A stretch of DNA of 60,206 nucleotides. Origin: Firm-04 sp045642925 (lineage in GTDB: Bacteria; Bacillota; Clostridia; Oscillospirales; Ruminococcaceae). Under the pieces are notes generated by a model. It worked only from the letters and a program-made list of their open reading frames with translations. It searched no databases and was not told the origin of the DNA. Made by a program: the position numbers and the translations under genes. How positions within the stretch are numbered: the first letter of the stretch is position 1; every line of letters begins with the position of its first letter. Of this stretch, positions 16,948-25,208 are shown in pieces. The stretch is taken from assembly GCA_045642925.1 (NCBI GenBank), contig JAZUJW010000111.1:1-60206 (forward strand). Reading direction: 5' to 3'.

Positions 16948-18329
16948 TGCAGGTCACCGATTTGCCGTGCCGCCGCAAGCATAATTGCGCATTCCATGCG
17001 CTTCTTGAACAGCTTGCAGCCATATTCGTATACGCCGCAGACCGAACCCGTGGCATGATATGCATTCGCTGCACAGCCGCCTGAACAGTAAAGTCTTGCC
17101 CAGCAATTTCTGCATTCTTCCCGCGCATAGACATTGCAGGCGGCAAATTCTGCCTGTACTGCGGTATTTTCAACACCGTGCCAGATGTCGCCAAGCTTGA
17201 ATTTTTCTTCGCCGACAAACTGATGACAGGGGTAAAGGTCGCCCCACGGTGTCACCGCCATGTATTCCGTACCGGAACCACAGCCGGAAATGCGCTTGTA
17301 AATGCAGGGGCCGCCTGTCAGGTCAAGCATATAATGGTAGAAGGTAAACGGTTTTCCTGCCTTTTCGCGTTCCATCATCAGCATTGCCAGCTTCTCGTAC
17401 TGTTCCATGACAACGGGCAGATCCGATTCTGTCAGCGCTGAGGGATCGCCTTCTGCACAAACCACAGGCTCCATGCTCAGTTCCGTGAAGCCAAGCGAAA
17501 GCATTTCCTTGATATCTTCGAGAAAATCGGGATTCGCGTGCGTGAATGTACCGCGCATATAGTAGTCCTTGCCGCCGCGTGCCGCCACCAGCTTCCGGAA
17601 CTTCGGGACAATGGTTTCCCAGCTTCCCTTGCCGCTGTGGTCAACACGGAAACGGTCATGCACTTCTTTTCTGCCGTCCAGACTCAGCACGACATTGCTG
17701 CATTCCCTGTTGGCAAATTCGATCACATCATCGTCAATCAGCATTCCGTTGGTTGTCAGTGTGAAGCGGAAGTGCTTGCCATTTTCCTGTTCAATGCTGC
17801 GGGCATAGGCAACAAGGTCTTTGACGACCTGAAAATTCATCAGCGGTTCGCCGCCGAAAAAGTCTACTTCGAGATTGCGGCGCGTTCCTGAATGGGCAAC
17901 CAGAAAATCAAGTGCCTGCTTGCCGACTTCAAACGACATGATTGCCCGTTCTCCATGGTATTTGCCCTGACTTGCAAAGCAGTAGGAGCAATTCAGGTTG
18001 CAGGTGTGCGCAATGTGCAGACAAAGCGCTTTGACGACACCAGCCGTTTTCTCTTTGAGTTTGCCCGCCATCGGTTCAAAGGTATCGGGGGCAAAGAGTT
18101 TTCCGTTTTCTTTCAGGGCGGTGATGTCGTCATAGCAGGCTGCGAGTTCCTCCCGTGTGACATCAGGCGCGTCCTGATATTTTTTTGCAATGCTGTCAAT
18201 CAAAGCGTCACGTTCCAGTTGTTCATACTGCGCAATCATATCATATGCGGGCAAATCGACCAGATGCACTGCACCTGAGCAAACATCCAGTACAATATTG
18301 TATCCGCCAAGCTGATACTGATGAATCAT
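16944..18329 (-). CDS. scfB: SCIFF radical SAM maturase
   Basis: Protein of 461 residues from MIHQYQLGGYN, with GGAG seven to eight bases upstream; the longer frame has no ribosome site. The radical SAM cluster motif is HTCNLNCSYCFASQG. The C-terminal SPASM-type region has CGSGTEYMAVTPWGDLYPCHQF and CRNCWARLYCSGGC, expected to hold two auxiliary Fe-S clusters. The N-terminal ~90 residues form the peptide-binding domain. Known family members make a Cys-to-Thr thioether crosslink in the SCIFF peptide. The substrate gene lies immediately upstream. The pairing is universal in clostridia; the role of the mature peptide is still unclear. Confidence 0.95.
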   Translation of the reverse strand: MIHQYQLGGYNIVLDVCSGAVHLVDLPAYDMIAQYEQLERDALIDSIAKKYQDAPDVTREELAACYDDITALKENGKLFAPDTFEPMAGKLKEKTAGVVKALCLHIAHTCNLNCSYCFASQGKYHGERAIMSFEVGKQALDFLVAHSGTRRNLEVDFFGGEPLMNFQVVKDLVAYARSIEQENGKHFRFTLTTNGMLIDDDVIEFANRECSNVVLSLDGRKEVHDRFRVDHSGKGSWETIVPKFRKLVAARGGKDYYMRGTFTHANPDFLEDIKEMLSLGFTELSMEPVVCAEGDPSALTESDLPVVMEQYEKLAMLMMEREKAGKPFTFYHYMLDLTGGPCIYKRISGCGSGTEYMAVTPWGDLYPCHQFVGEEKFKLGDIWHGVENTAVQAEFAACNVYAREECRNCWARLYCSGGCAANAYHATGSVCGVYEYGCKLFKKRMECAIMLAAARQIGDLQ

Positions 18330-18366
18330 TCCGATTCTCCTTTTCCTCAATCTGTGCGTTTCCATG

Positions 18367-18395
18367 AAAAATGCCGCCCGACCTGCGGGCAGCAT
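18367..18395 (-). terminator. Attenuating hairpin between SCIFF peptide and maturase
   Basis: Stem ATGC/GCAT and GCCCG/CGGGC with one mismatch and a short loop, followed by four Ts on the minus strand. It should let most transcripts end after the peptide gene, giving more peptide than enzyme. Confidence 0.65.
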
Positions 18396-18415
18396 CCTTC
18401 GGCATCTGTCATGAA

Positions 18416-18574
18416 TTACTTCTTCTCGGACAGCTTCTTGCTTTCGCACTGCTGATTTGCAATACCACAGCTGGTCTTGCAAGCAGACTGGCAGGAAGTC
18501 TGACATTCACCGCAGCCGCCCTTCTTGGCGCTTTCGCAAAGGTTGCGGGTTTCAATTGTCTGAATATGGCGCAT
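18416..18574 (-). CDS. scfA: SCIFF peptide (six-cysteines-in-forty-five)
   Basis: A 52-residue precursor starting MRHIQTIETRNLCES, with Cys at 13, 21, 24, 28, 32, 36 and 43. The core CQTSCQSACKTSCGIANQQC is the SCIFF signature. Seven Cys are present rather than six; the extra one appears to be C13 or C21. The C-terminus is basic (KKLSEKK). The thioether acceptor Thr is likely T34, between C32 and C36. A GGAGG ribosome site precedes the ATG. It lies upstream of its radical SAM maturase. Confidence 0.95.
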   Translation of the reverse strand: MRHIQTIETRNLCESAKKGGCGECQTSCQSACKTSCGIANQQCESKKLSEKK

Positions 18575-18626
18575 GGATTTTCCCTCCTTACACGATGGAG
18601 TTCTGCGACACTTCGCAGGTGTGCTT

Positions 18627-18671
18627 TAGGCAATACCACACAGAGCCAGCCTGACGGCTTGGTGATATTGC
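18627..18671. repeat. Short MITE-related hairpin in the scfA leader
   Basis: Begins TAGGCAATACCACACAGAGC, close to the terminal repeat of the 45-kb element, and ends GATATTGC, which pairs with the start. It forms a hairpin just downstream of the scfA transcription start. Confidence 0.5.
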
Positions 18672-18678
18672 AACAAAT

Positions 18679-18707
18679 ATTATATCATACACGCAAAGAG
18701 AAGTCAA
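18679..18707 (-). promoter_or_regulatory. Promoter of the scf operon
   Basis: Minus-strand TTGACT (18702-18707) and TATAAT (18679-18684), 17-nt spacer; near consensus. Confidence 0.85.
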
Positions 18708-18737
18708 TCACACAGAAAAAAATTTTTTTTATTGCTG

Positions 18738-18777
18738 AAAAACAGCACTTCCGAACGTAAAGTCCGAAAGTGCTGTT
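18738..18777 (-). terminator. Terminator of the rlmB/ATPase-like operon
   Basis: Stem AACAGCACTT/AAGTGCTGTT extended by CGG pairs, followed by a T run on the minus strand. Confidence 0.85.
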
Positions 18778-18779
18778 CA

Positions 18780-21536
18780 TCAGAATTCTTTCATTTTCAT
18801 GACGGCGATGGTCAAAAGCGTCCAGAGAATCTGGTACGTCAGGAGAATGCCGCCTACCAGATAGTTATATGCGTGCAGCAGCAGGAAAATCACGATATAT
18901 ACAATACCGAGTGATGCGGAAACCGCCTGCATGATCGAGCCAAGCATTGCTGCCGAACGAATCCGCTTCGCACCGACAATCGTCTGCACAAATCCGGGCA
19001 GTCTGCCTTCGCATATCATGGAAGCGCTTGCCGTCTGGAGTGGCTGTGTTTCTGCGAGATATTCCTGTTCCAGCCGCGTGGGGATGATCTTGAGCAAATC
19101 TTCGGGGAAACCGAACATTCTGGAAAGACGGCGCTGCGAAAGCAGTGCATCATTACTGCGCACCAACAAATGAATGCCTTCCGATTCCAGTTCCCGCAGC
19201 CACTTTTTGACGCTCTTGCCTGCCGAAAGACTGACAATGAACATCGCGGCGACTGTTCCGGACACGGACAGGTAAATGGCTTCATTGCCGCCTGCGGTAA
19301 GTTCTTCTTCTTTGTGGACAGCCGGCAGACCTTCAATGCTGTGTTCGATCATCATTTCACGCTTGCCGAGAAGCACGCGCTTGTTGCGGATCCATCCGCT
19401 GATGCCGCTGCCTTCGTTGTAGGCGTAGTTTTCAACGGGCAGGATCATGTGTTCCTCTGTGAGAATTGCATTGGAGAAGATGTCTTTGAGGATACTGCCT
19501 GCGTACTGCGTCAGGCTTGCCGCATACTGCAATGCTTCCTCGATCGGACTTTCGCCCGTGATCTGAATGGATTCGAGCTTGGTCGTCCCCTGCGGAAACA
19601 GCGTAGATACGTCTACCATGACCGTGTTGACATCGTAAAAATCATCCACACTCTGATAGCCCAGCAGCAGACCGCTGCCGCGTACATAGCGTTTCGTTGC
19701 AGATGCCAGCGGAAGATTGGAAACCAACGGAATGCCTGCACAGCTTCCTGCACAAAGACACAGTGCAAAAACGGAAAGTCCGTAACAGAAAGGATGTGCG
19801 ATCACATCGTGCCGGATCACAGAAAGAAAGACGGAAAGCAGGAGGGAAAGTCCGACCACCAGCGGTACGGCAATCTTGCAGAATTGGTCGCCGAGGTCTG
19901 CGGAAAACGTATATCGCAGAAAATCCGTGACTTTCTCCGTGGGCTGCATAGTCGCCAGAATGGGCAGATCACCAAGTGTTCCTTTGGTGAGGTTTTCGGC
20001 GCGTGTCTCGTCTTCCACATAATGGATGGCGTACTTCGGCTGGTCATTTGCCAGCACCTCAAAATTTCTCTGCGCACGGGTGACGATCATTTTCTTGGAA
20101 ATGGCATTCACCCAGACTGCAAACAGCGCAGCACCGATATAAACCGAACAAAAACCATCAGAAAGCATTTTCGGACAAAACAGCATGACCACAGAAGCAA
20201 TTTCTGCGCTGACGATCGAAAGTGCCGCGATGGAATCGCAGTCCGCCTTCCTGTGGATGAGTTTTGAGAAGCCGTTCTTGAGAAGATCACCCGATACGGG
20301 AATCGCAAGAATACCGAGCAAAATCTGTACGATCAGAAAACTGATCGGCGAACGGCTGCTGGAAAGGAATCTGGGAGTCGGAAATCCGGGGATCCAGTCC
20401 ATCAGCGACAGCAGACAACTGCAAGCCGTGACCAATCCGACCAGCACCACACGCAGCGAAAGCGTGTTTTTCAGTTCGAGAATGTCGTGCCGAATGGAGA
20501 TCTTGTCTTCCGGATGCTTGAAATCTTTTGCTTCCTTGGGCAAATCGAAGCGCTTGCGGCGTTCATCATGATACCGCACATCAATATCGACATTGTCCTT
20601 GGATTCCTCACCGATGGAAATTTGTGTCAGCTTTGCTTTCTCGATCAGTTTGATGGGATCGGTCAGCTCCTCATAGGGCTGTTCCATCAACTCATCGGGA
20701 ATGCGCTGAAGCTGCTCGTCCAGCGTCATGTGTCTGCGGCGCTTCGGCGGTGCTTTCGGCGGTTCGTGCGGTCGGTCAGGAGAATCCTTGCCATAGGAAG
20801 CGTACGGCGTCGGTGTCGGTTTGGTTTGACGGCGGAGTTCCTTCGCACGGGTAGAATCACTCATGCGCCGAATCTTCGGCTGGTAGTCCGTTTCTGCCGC
20901 ACTGCTGTCTGACTTGACAGCATGGTCATATGCCTGCTGGGTGGTCGCGCCTGTCCATCTTGCACGGGAGGCGGGTTCCAGATTGGCAATGGAATTCAAA
21001 AAAGAAACCTGCGGCTTTTTGATATCAGACGGCTTGACGGTCTGAACGGGTTCTGCCTTGCGCAGGGGTTTTTCATCTTTTTTATTTTTTTTCGATTTTT
21101 TCTTTGGGAATTCCGAAGGAAACATTTTGCCATGCTTTCCCGATGGTGTATCGGGCTTTGGCGTTCCGGCTTTGATTTCCTGCGGCGGCTGTTCAGTCGC
21201 GGGAGTTGCAGAGGACGGCTGTTTCTCATCCGCTGTTTCCGATGTCGGCTTGGAATCAGTCGATTCGGTCGGTTTGACATCGGCGGCGGGGACGGCAGGC
21301 GCTTCCGAAGCGGGAGTGGTCTGCTTTTCTTCTATATCATGCACTGTTTCCTGTACGGAAGCAGTGGAGTCTATGTTCTGCGGTGAGGAGGACTCCGTCA
21401 GTATGCCTGTGGGTTCCGATTCCAGCGGCGGCGTAACTGCCGATTCCGCGGGAGCATCGTTCTGCATCGCCTGCGCCTCATCCTGAATCTTGGGTTTCCG
21501 AGGAATCTTCGGAAATTCACGATGCTTGAATTTCAT
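18780..21536 (-). CDS. P-type ATPase-like membrane pseudoenzyme with long disordered N-terminus
   Basis: Protein of 918 residues from MKFKHREFPK. Residues ~1-350 are low-complexity (Pro, Thr, Ser, Glu, Lys), cytosolic and probably disordered. Membrane helices follow from ~365. The order of segments matches P1B ATPases: an ALCLCAGSCAGIPLV helix where the CPC motif would be, then the phosphorylation region. That region reads TVMVDVSTLF instead of DKTGTLT: the Asp is kept, but KTG is lost. An N-domain-like GISGWIRNKRVLLGKREM follows. The hinge motif TGDN reads RSND. Transport ATPase activity is unlikely. No ribosome site is seen at the start; the gene follows rlmB by ~60 nt and may be translated by coupling. 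Role unknown. Confidence 0.75.
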   Translation of the reverse strand: MKFKHREFPKIPRKPKIQDEAQAMQNDAPAESAVTPPLESEPTGILTESSSPQNIDSTASVQETVHDIEEKQTTPASEAPAVPAADVKPTESTDSKPTSETADEKQPSSATPATEQPPQEIKAGTPKPDTPSGKHGKMFPSEFPKKKSKKNKKDEKPLRKAEPVQTVKPSDIKKPQVSFLNSIANLEPASRARWTGATTQQAYDHAVKSDSSAAETDYQPKIRRMSDSTRAKELRRQTKPTPTPYASYGKDSPDRPHEPPKAPPKRRRHMTLDEQLQRIPDELMEQPYEELTDPIKLIEKAKLTQISIGEESKDNVDIDVRYHDERRKRFDLPKEAKDFKHPEDKISIRHDILELKNTLSLRVVLVGLVTACSCLLSLMDWIPGFPTPRFLSSSRSPISFLIVQILLGILAIPVSGDLLKNGFSKLIHRKADCDSIAALSIVSAEIASVVMLFCPKMLSDGFCSVYIGAALFAVWVNAISKKMIVTRAQRNFEVLANDQPKYAIHYVEDETRAENLTKGTLGDLPILATMQPTEKVTDFLRYTFSADLGDQFCKIAVPLVVGLSLLLSVFLSVIRHDVIAHPFCYGLSVFALCLCAGSCAGIPLVSNLPLASATKRYVRGSGLLLGYQSVDDFYDVNTVMVDVSTLFPQGTTKLESIQITGESPIEEALQYAASLTQYAGSILKDIFSNAILTEEHMILPVENYAYNEGSGISGWIRNKRVLLGKREMMIEHSIEGLPAVHKEEELTAGGNEAIYLSVSGTVAAMFIVSLSAGKSVKKWLRELESEGIHLLVRSNDALLSQRRLSRMFGFPEDLLKIIPTRLEQEYLAETQPLQTASASMICEGRLPGFVQTIVGAKRIRSAAMLGSIMQAVSASLGIVYIVIFLLLHAYNYLVGGILLTYQILWTLLTIAVMKMKEF

Positions 21537-21594
21537 GATGGGCGGCAAATATCACATCAGATGCGCGATATCCGCCTGCGCTCCTCTCTGTGAG

Positions 21595-22338
21595 TTATTC
21601 TTTTGCGGACAGGATGCCGCGCTGACGGACGGTTTCATACAGCAGAATGCCTGCCGCAACAGAAGCATTCAGCGAGTTGATTTTGCCGAACATGGGCAGG
21701 CTGAGGATGCCGTCGCACTGTGCCTTGACAGGGGCGCTGAGACCGAAGCCCTCCGAACCGATGACAATGCCGACTGCGCCTGTCATATCGGTAGCGGTGG
21801 CGGGCTGACCATCCATATCTGCACCAAAGAACCAGATACCGCGTTTTTTCAGGGCAATCATTTCCGTTGCGAGATTGCCGACACGGGCAACAGGAATCCA
21901 GCTTGCCGCACCTGCGGAAGTTTTGAAAACGGTTTGTGTCAGGGAAGCACTGCGGCGCTTGGGAAGAATGACGCCGTCTGCGCCTGCGGCTTCTGCGGTA
22001 CGGAGAATCGCGCCGAGATTGTGGGGGTCTTCGATGCCGTCGCACAGCACCAGAAACGGCGCAGTCCCCTTTTTCTCACTGACAGCTAAAATATCGGCGA
22101 CCGTAGCATAATCGGTGCAGGCACCCTGTGCGCAGACACCCTGATGGTTGCCGCCTTCACACATGGTATCGAGTTTACGGCTGTCGGTGGTTTTGACGAC
22201 AATGCCGCGCTTGCGTGCTTCTTTGCAGATCGCACCCAGACTGCCGGTCATTGATGTCACGAAAATATGGTCAATCGGTGTGTCGGCTTTGAGCGCTTCC
22301 ATCACCGAATTTCTACCGAAAATCAAATTTTCATCCAT
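21595..22338 (-). CDS. rlmB: TrmH/SpoU-family 23S rRNA 2'-O-methyltransferase
   Basis: Protein of 247 residues. The N-terminal substrate-binding domain starts LIFGRNSVMEALKAD. The SPOUT domain has all three motifs: DGIEDPHNLGAILRTAEAAGADGVI, VIGSEGFGLS and LPMFGKINSLNASVAAGILLYE. The family methylates a guanosine ribose in 23S rRNA (G2251 in E. coli). In Firmicutes it is often found near cysS and mrnC, which are not here. Naming to the exact site is by family only. Confidence 0.9.
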   Translation of the reverse strand: MDENLIFGRNSVMEALKADTPIDHIFVTSMTGSLGAICKEARKRGIVVKTTDSRKLDTMCEGGNHQGVCAQGACTDYATVADILAVSEKKGTAPFLVLCDGIEDPHNLGAILRTAEAAGADGVILPKRRSASLTQTVFKTSAGAASWIPVARVGNLATEMIALKKRGIWFFGADMDGQPATATDMTGAVGIVIGSEGFGLSAPVKAQCDGILSLPMFGKINSLNASVAAGILLYETVRQRGILSAKE

Positions 22339-22378
22339 GCTTTTCCCTCTCTTTGTCTATCATGGTTCACACAAGTAT

Positions 22379-22407
22379 ATTATAACATAGACAAGCGGAA
22401 ATGACAA
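22379..22407 (-). promoter_or_regulatory. Promoter of rlmB
   Basis: Minus-strand TTGTCA (22402-22407) and TATAAT (22379-22384), 17-nt spacer. An 8-bp inverted repeat ATGACAAG/CTTGTCAT (22401-22425) overlaps the -35 box. Confidence 0.7.
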
Positions 22408-22442
22408 GGAAAAAGCACTTGTCATTTTCAGAGGGTAATTGG

Positions 22443-22700
22443 TCATTTTAACCATAGATACACTGCCGCGCCGCCGACTGCGGCAAATGCCGCCGCACAG
22501 AAAAGGCGGCAGAGCCAAAGCCGCAGGAATGCGGCAGGGCGCGGCGGTGCGATTCCGGAAAGAAGGGCTTTGGCTTCCTGCTGAATGGCACGGCGGGCAT
22601 TGCGCGGAAGATTGGGTTTCAGGCAGAAAATGATGCGGTCGAAGCAGTCGCTTTCCTGTGCAGGCATTTCGATGATGGTCTTGGCAGTCCCTTTGAGCAT
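22443..22700 (-). CDS. Small membrane protein of unknown function
   Basis: Protein of 85 residues from MLKGTAKTIIEMP. The first half is soluble with ESDCFDRIIFCLKPNLPRNAR and a helix; residues ~62-84 are one membrane helix with Cys and Ala. An AAAGGA lies 10 nt upstream. It follows the amidase gene on the same strand, so it may belong to that transcript. Not recognised. Confidence 0.55.
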   Translation of the reverse strand: MLKGTAKTIIEMPAQESDCFDRIIFCLKPNLPRNARRAIQQEAKALLSGIAPPRPAAFLRLWLCRLFCAAAFAAVGGAAVYLWLK

Positions 22701-22783
22701 AGCGTTGAATCCTTTCACATAGTGATAGGAACAGGATTGCCCGCAGACGGCAGTTTCATGCAGTCATGTGGAAAAAAATGTCT

Positions 22784-23527
22784 TCAGACACAGCCGCAAG
22801 CCCATCGCTGTAATGCGGCAAACAGTGTGAAAGCGACTTTCTTCTGGTATTCCGCATCACAGAGGCGTGCGGCTTCTTCGGGATTGGAAAGGAAGCCGCA
22901 TTCTGCCATGACCATTGGATTTTTGCAGTAATAGCAGAGGAAAAGTTCCTTGCCGCATTCCTTTATCTCGCGGGTGTTATCGGGCTGTAAGAACGTGCAG
23001 AACTGCGACTGCACCATCTGCGCAAGGCTTTCGCTTTCGTCATTGGTCGGGGCATAGAAAATCTGTGCGCCGCTGTATTTTGGATCGGTGAACTGATTCT
23101 GGTGGATGGAAACGCAGACGGCATTGTCGTACTGATTAAGGATGGCGAGCCGATTGTCCATGTCGGAGCTTTTCTGGTTTGCGATGCCCTCAATGCCCTT
23201 GTCGTGAATGGAACGGTCGGAATCGCGGGTGACCTCCACATGGTAGCCTGCCGTTTCGAGAAAATCGCGCAGATAGAGCATAATGTTGAGGTTGATGCCT
23301 TTTTCGGGGATGCCGTCCGCAGAAGAACAGCCGCCGTCAATGCCGCCGTGTCCCGCATCAAGCACGAACACGACTTCCTGACGGGCAGATTTGACGGCGG
23401 GGACGGCATATTGCTGTGGGAATGCGGCATTGCGGGCGGTGGCGATGCGGATGCCGATGGCGCAAATGCCGAGCATGAGTGTCAGATAGCCGCTTTTGCG
23501 GAGAAGTTTCTTTGTGATTGGCTGCAT
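22784..23527 (-). CDS. cwlD: N-acetylmuramoyl-L-alanine amidase, CwlD-like
   Basis: Protein of 247 residues from MQPITKKLLRKSGY (GGAGG 10 nt upstream). An N-terminal membrane helix (12-30) serves as signal or anchor. The Amidase_3 zinc ligands are present: DAGHGGIDGG, the Glu in GIPEKGINL, SIHQNQF, and the catalytic Glu in MAECGFLSNPEEA. Length and the short single-domain form match CwlD, which removes stem peptides during spore cortex muramic lactam synthesis. A vegetative amidase is an alternative, because no sporulation partners are seen nearby. Confidence 0.85.
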   Translation of the reverse strand: MQPITKKLLRKSGYLTLMLGICAIGIRIATARNAAFPQQYAVPAVKSARQEVVFVLDAGHGGIDGGCSSADGIPEKGINLNIMLYLRDFLETAGYHVEVTRDSDRSIHDKGIEGIANQKSSDMDNRLAILNQYDNAVCVSIHQNQFTDPKYSGAQIFYAPTNDESESLAQMVQSQFCTFLQPDNTREIKECGKELFLCYYCKNPMVMAECGFLSNPEEAARLCDAEYQKKVAFTLFAALQRWACGCV

Positions 23528-23607
23528 AATCTGTATCCCTCCTGATAGGATTTGGTACATGGATATGCGGGAAAGGAACAGAATATGCGCAGAAAAACAG
23601 CCCCAAT

Positions 23608-23626
23608 CTGCACGGAAGCCGTGCAG
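23608..23626 (-). other. Hairpin in the amidase leader
   Basis: Perfect stem CTGCACGG/CCGTGCAG with a 3-nt loop, followed on the minus strand by a GC-rich bit and TTTTT about 10 nt later. It lies 80 nt upstream of the amidase start and may be a weak terminator or leader structure. Confidence 0.35.
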
Positions 23627-23691
23627 GTCGGAGCCGAACAAAACAAGGGATCTTGCTTTTGGGGTAACGGGTGCGGGGGTGTGTATTTCCA

Positions 23692-23721
23692 ATGCCGCCT
23701 GAGAAATGTCGGGCGGCATTA
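23692..23721. other. Hairpin after the 381-aa secreted protein gene
   Basis: Stem AATGCCGCC/GGCGGCATT. No T run on either strand, so intrinsic termination is doubtful. Confidence 0.4.
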
Positions 23722-23736
23722 AAAAGCGGGGAAAAG

Positions 23737-24882
23737 TTATCTGCCAATCAGTTTGTGCAGTTCAGCAGGCGTTGTGTAGCGGATTGCAGTTCCTTTGTTG
23801 GTCTGCGTAGCATTTGCGGTGAAAACGATTGTGGAATACTTGTCCATATTTTTCACGAGCCACTCATTGTGTGCCCAAGCATCTCTGCCACCTTGACTCC
23901 AATAGAGGCTGAAATTGTCCTGAGTGCTCTTATACTTGAATGCCGCAGAACCGACGCAGAGATACAGCGTAGAGCCTTCCACACGGTAACATTCAAAGCT
24001 ATTTTTTTTGAAATTGGTTGCAATGTTTCCGCTGATATAGTTCGTCATTCCTGTGCCGGTGCGGGAACCGGAGTAATATTTATTGACTGTGGATTTGCCG
24101 ATTTCTTTGCTGAAATCGGTTTTCTTTGTATATTTGTACCCTTTATGATTATACCGATAAACCAGAGAATCCAGAATCTTGTACGGTGTGGAACTTTCCG
24201 TTTCGCTGAACACAACACCATCTTTTACATACGGGATTGTACCGGTGAAGTGGAAAACTGTGTAGTACTTATCTAAGCAGTCGAAATCTTTATCATATTC
24301 CACTTTCAGTTCACCTTTGCTGAATTTTGTCAATCCGTCCGTTGCAGAGATAGACAAACCAGCAATATAACCATCCACAATCACATCGCCCGAATACTCA
24401 CCAGTATAGGAATTATATGTGTAGTTTTCGAGCTTAGAATTAAAAATTGTATTGAAATCCAACATGGTTCTCAAACCAAAACGGTTTGAATCTTCATCAT
24501 ATTCCAATTGCAGTGCATAGTATTGACCTCTTGTATCACGCACTGCGATTTTATCTGCCAGTTCCGCTGCATCCTGAAAATTAGTGATTGGCTTGCTCTG
24601 CGTACCCAACATACAGAACATATAATATTGGTCGGAAAAATTACTGGTTGCACGCACATTTCCGTCACCGACATAATCCGCCGAAAATTCGGGAAAAGCC
24701 GACTGCAATCTTTGAGTACCCCATGTATATTTGCAACCCGAACCACTGTAAATGCTGTAATCATAATACAGTGCGTCGATGTTGCTGTCGTTTACTACAT
24801 ACGCGCCGGCACTGATGGAAGCGGAAAACAAGGTCATGGCTGCAAAGGAAACTGCGAGTGTGGATTTGAGCAATTTTTTCAT
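23737..24882 (-). CDS. Secreted protein of unknown function (381 aa)
   Basis: Start MKKLLKSTLAVSFAAMTL, with GGAGG upstream. Signal peptide with cleavage after SAGAY region (about residue 26). The mature part is Tyr/Ser/Asn-rich and beta-rich, with no dockerin, LRR or known catalytic motif. It ends TTPAELHKLIGR. A divergent regulator gene lies 326 nt upstream, and paired repeats like those of the regulator's own promoter lie upstream of this promoter, so it may be that regulator's target. Confidence 0.75.
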   Translation of the reverse strand: MKKLLKSTLAVSFAAMTLFSASISAGAYVVNDSNIDALYYDYSIYSGSGCKYTWGTQRLQSAFPEFSADYVGDGNVRATSNFSDQYYMFCMLGTQSKPITNFQDAAELADKIAVRDTRGQYYALQLEYDEDSNRFGLRTMLDFNTIFNSKLENYTYNSYTGEYSGDVIVDGYIAGLSISATDGLTKFSKGELKVEYDKDFDCLDKYYTVFHFTGTIPYVKDGVVFSETESSTPYKILDSLVYRYNHKGYKYTKKTDFSKEIGKSTVNKYYSGSRTGTGMTNYISGNIATNFKKNSFECYRVEGSTLYLCVGSAAFKYKSTQDNFSLYWSQGGRDAWAHNEWLVKNMDKYSTIVFTANATQTNKGTAIRYTTPAELHKLIGR

Positions 24883-24947
24883 AATAAGTCCTCCGATTTT
24901 CATTTGATAATATTCGGAAAGCGTTCCGTGCTGCTTTCCATGTCTTT

Positions 24948-24976
24948 ATTATAGCAATTGTTGTATCAATTAGCAA
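24948..24976 (-). promoter_or_regulatory. Promoter of the 381-aa secreted protein
   Basis: Minus-strand TTGCTA (24971-24976) and TATAAT (24948-24953), 17-nt spacer. Confidence 0.7.
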
Positions 24977-25026
24977 GTTTTTACGACAACAGGGCAAATA
25001 TCTTGACAAATGGGCGGATTCATAGA

Positions 25027-25054
25027 TAAGATGTGCATAATTCATACTAAGATG
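25027..25054 (-). promoter_or_regulatory. Candidate LytTR site, minus-facing pair
   Basis: Direct repeat TAAGATG (CATCTTA on the minus strand) at 25027-25033 and 25048-25054, an offset of exactly 21 bp. The sequence is shared with the plus-facing pair. Confidence 0.5.
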
Positions 25055-25095
25055 CCACAAGTTGATTTTTTATTTTAAGTGGCATTTCATCCGCG

Positions 25096-25129
25096 AATCT
25101 GCCATCTTAGTTGCCAAATCTGCCATCTT
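25096..25129 (+). promoter_or_regulatory. Candidate LytTR site, plus-facing pair
   Basis: Perfect 13-bp direct repeat AATCTGCCATCTT at 25096-25108 and 25117-25129, offset 21 bp (two helical turns), the spacing known for LytTR-domain dimers. It ends 14 bp before the -35 box of the LytTR-domain regulator gene. Confidence 0.65.
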
Positions 25130-25143
25130 GTCGCGGAAAACGC

Positions 25144-25172
25144 TTGACAAATCATACACCTTATGTTACAAT
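25144..25172 (+). promoter_or_regulatory. Promoter of the sugar-sensor/LytTR regulator
   Basis: TTGACA (25144-25149) and TACAAT (25167-25172), 17-nt spacer. Confidence 0.8.
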
Positions 25173-25208
25173 ATAAGCGAAAAAAACGGCTTCGTAAGGG
25201 GGATTCTT

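Larger units (their letters stand above)
24883..25208. other. Divergent regulatory region
   Basis: 326 nt between divergent genes. It holds two promoters and two pairs of direct repeats, listed separately, plus a possible second plus-strand promoter (TTGACA 25003-25008, TAAGAT 25027-25032). Confidence 0.6.

Noticed and set aside
19170..20267. 365-codon plus-strand frame opposite the ATPase-like gene
   Set aside because: Antisense shadow. The minus-strand frame has recognisable ATPase-like segments and a terminator.
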